DNA of 6,724 bases from Spirochaetota bacterium. GTDB taxonomy: Bacteria; Spirochaetota; Spirochaetia; DSM-27196; PWMO01. Positions within the stretch are counted from its first letter, which is position 1. Every line of letters begins with the position of its first letter. Below, in pieces: positions 6,189 through 6,724 of this stretch. Where the stretch lies: the NCBI GenBank assembly GCA_009908925.1, contig JAAAOH010000359.1, positions 1 through 6,724 of the forward strand. The letters are read 5' to 3'. The notes under the pieces are model-generated. The model did not search any database and was not told where the DNA came from. It worked only from the letters and a program-made list of their open reading frames with translations. Both the position numbers and the translations under genes were made by a program.

Positions 6189-6196
6189 CCACCAGC

Positions 6197-6225
6197 TTGA
6201 AAGAAAGCCCCGCGCACCGTATCCT
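6197..6225 (+). promoter_or_regulatory. Sigma70-like promoter for the alpha/beta hydrolase gene
   Basis: TTGAAA (6197-6202) and TATCCT (6220-6225) are spaced by exactly 17 bases. Matches to consensus are 5 of 6 and 4 of 6. The ATG at 6236 is only 10 bases beyond the -10, so the transcript would have a leader of a few bases at most. Confidence 0.55.
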
Positions 6226-6235
6226 GAGCCCTGTC

Positions 6236-6724
6236 ATGGCAAAAACGGATCTGACGGTACATGAAGCAGGCCCCGCGAAAGGCACCCCCGTTGTATTCCT
6301 CCACGGATTCCCGTTCACCTCTTCCATGTGGAAGGACCATGTTGATGCGCTTTCGGAGACCTACCGCTGCATCATCTATGATCAGCGCGGCGCGGGAGAA
6401 AGCCCCGTCGGCTCCGGCCAGTACACCATCGAGACCCTCACGGACGATCTCGAAGCGGTGATGAAAGCGAAAAAGATCAAGTCCGCCTTCCTCGTGGGCC
6501 ATGACCTCGGCGGCTACGTCGCCCTGCGACTCGCGCAGCGGGACGCCACCCGCGTTCGCGGGCTCATCCTCATAAACAGCCACTGCTTCGGCGATGCCGA
6601 CGATCAGCGCATGTGGTGGGCGACGCTCGTGCGTCACATCGAACGGGAGGGCATGAAGGACTTCATCAAGCAGTACTTCCCGACCCTCTTTGCCGAATCG
6701 AGCATGACGCAGGCAGGGTCGCCG
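6236..6724 (+). CDS. Alpha/beta hydrolase with Asp at the nucleophile position, C-terminus cut by window edge
   Basis: The 163 visible codons form the N-terminal half of an alpha/beta hydrolase fold. HGFP (23-26) is the oxyanion-hole motif and DQRGAGES (49-56) the usual loop after strand 4. The nucleophile elbow is VGHDLGGY (87-94), where Asp90 replaces the Ser of esterases and lipases. Asp nucleophiles are typical of epoxide hydrolases and of haloalkane and fluoroacetate dehalogenases, which pass through a covalent ester intermediate. The Trp that often follows in those enzymes is Leu91 here, so the exact reaction is open. The region from about 117 (with WW at 127-128) begins the cap domain. 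The catalytic His is off the window. No Shine-Dalgarno precedes ATG 6236; a sigma70-like promoter ends 10 bases upstream. The gene diverges from the rhomboid gene. Likely cytosolic, as no signal peptide is seen. Confidence 0.88.
   Translation, partial: MAKTDLTVHEAGPAKGTPVVFLHGFPFTSSMWKDHVDALSETYRCIIYDQRGAGESPVGSGQYTIETLTDDLEAVMKAKKIKSAFLVGHDLGGYVALRLAQRDATRVRGLILINSHCFGDADDQRMWWATLVRHIEREGMKDFIKQYFPTLFAESSMTQAGSP

Noticed and set aside
6146..6637. Leftward open frame of 163 codons opposite the hydrolase
   Set aside because: It is antisense to a gene with intact alpha/beta hydrolase motifs, and it has no start context or recognisable domain.

Overview
The window is GC-rich bacterial DNA with tightly packed genes on both strands. 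The secreted protein at 4741-5457 resembles conserved proteins I associate with spirochaetes. Together with the GC content and the lipoprotein-type PhnD, this makes a free-living, high-GC member of the Spirochaetota my best guess, at moderate to low confidence. No rRNA, tRNA, CRISPR array, insertion sequence or phage gene is visible.

Left part (1-886): the first 242 codons of fabH (3-oxoacyl-ACP synthase III) run leftward off the window. The gap of about 160 bases between fabH and the rightward phn operon holds an 11-bp-periodic direct repeat with the geometry of a Pho box, which would suit a phosphorus-starvation-controlled transporter.

Middle part (887-4656): a three-gene phosphonate-type ABC importer, phnD (binding lipoprotein), phnC (ATPase) and phnE (permease). 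A strong 12-bp hairpin lies between phnD and phnC. PhnE is about twice the usual length. It carries an extra N-terminal membrane domain and, just before the permease core, an inserted Pro/Glu linker plus a beta-rich domain. A DUF212 ('divergent PAP2') membrane protein starts 14 bases after phnE and probably belongs to the same transcript. Its last 31 bases, stop codon included, are repeated immediately downstream. No C-P lyase or other phosphonate-degrading gene is present here.

Right part (4741-6724): two leftward genes, a rhomboid protease (GTG start) followed by a secreted protein of unknown function. They are divergent from a rightward alpha/beta hydrolase that is cut by the window end. 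The short divergent gap contains overlapping CGCCGGT palindromes and a sigma70-like promoter facing each way. Both promoters sit so close to their start codons that both mRNAs would be essentially leaderless, in line with the lack of Shine-Dalgarno sequences there. The hydrolase has Asp where most relatives have the nucleophilic Ser, pointing toward dehalogenase/epoxide-hydrolase-like chemistry.
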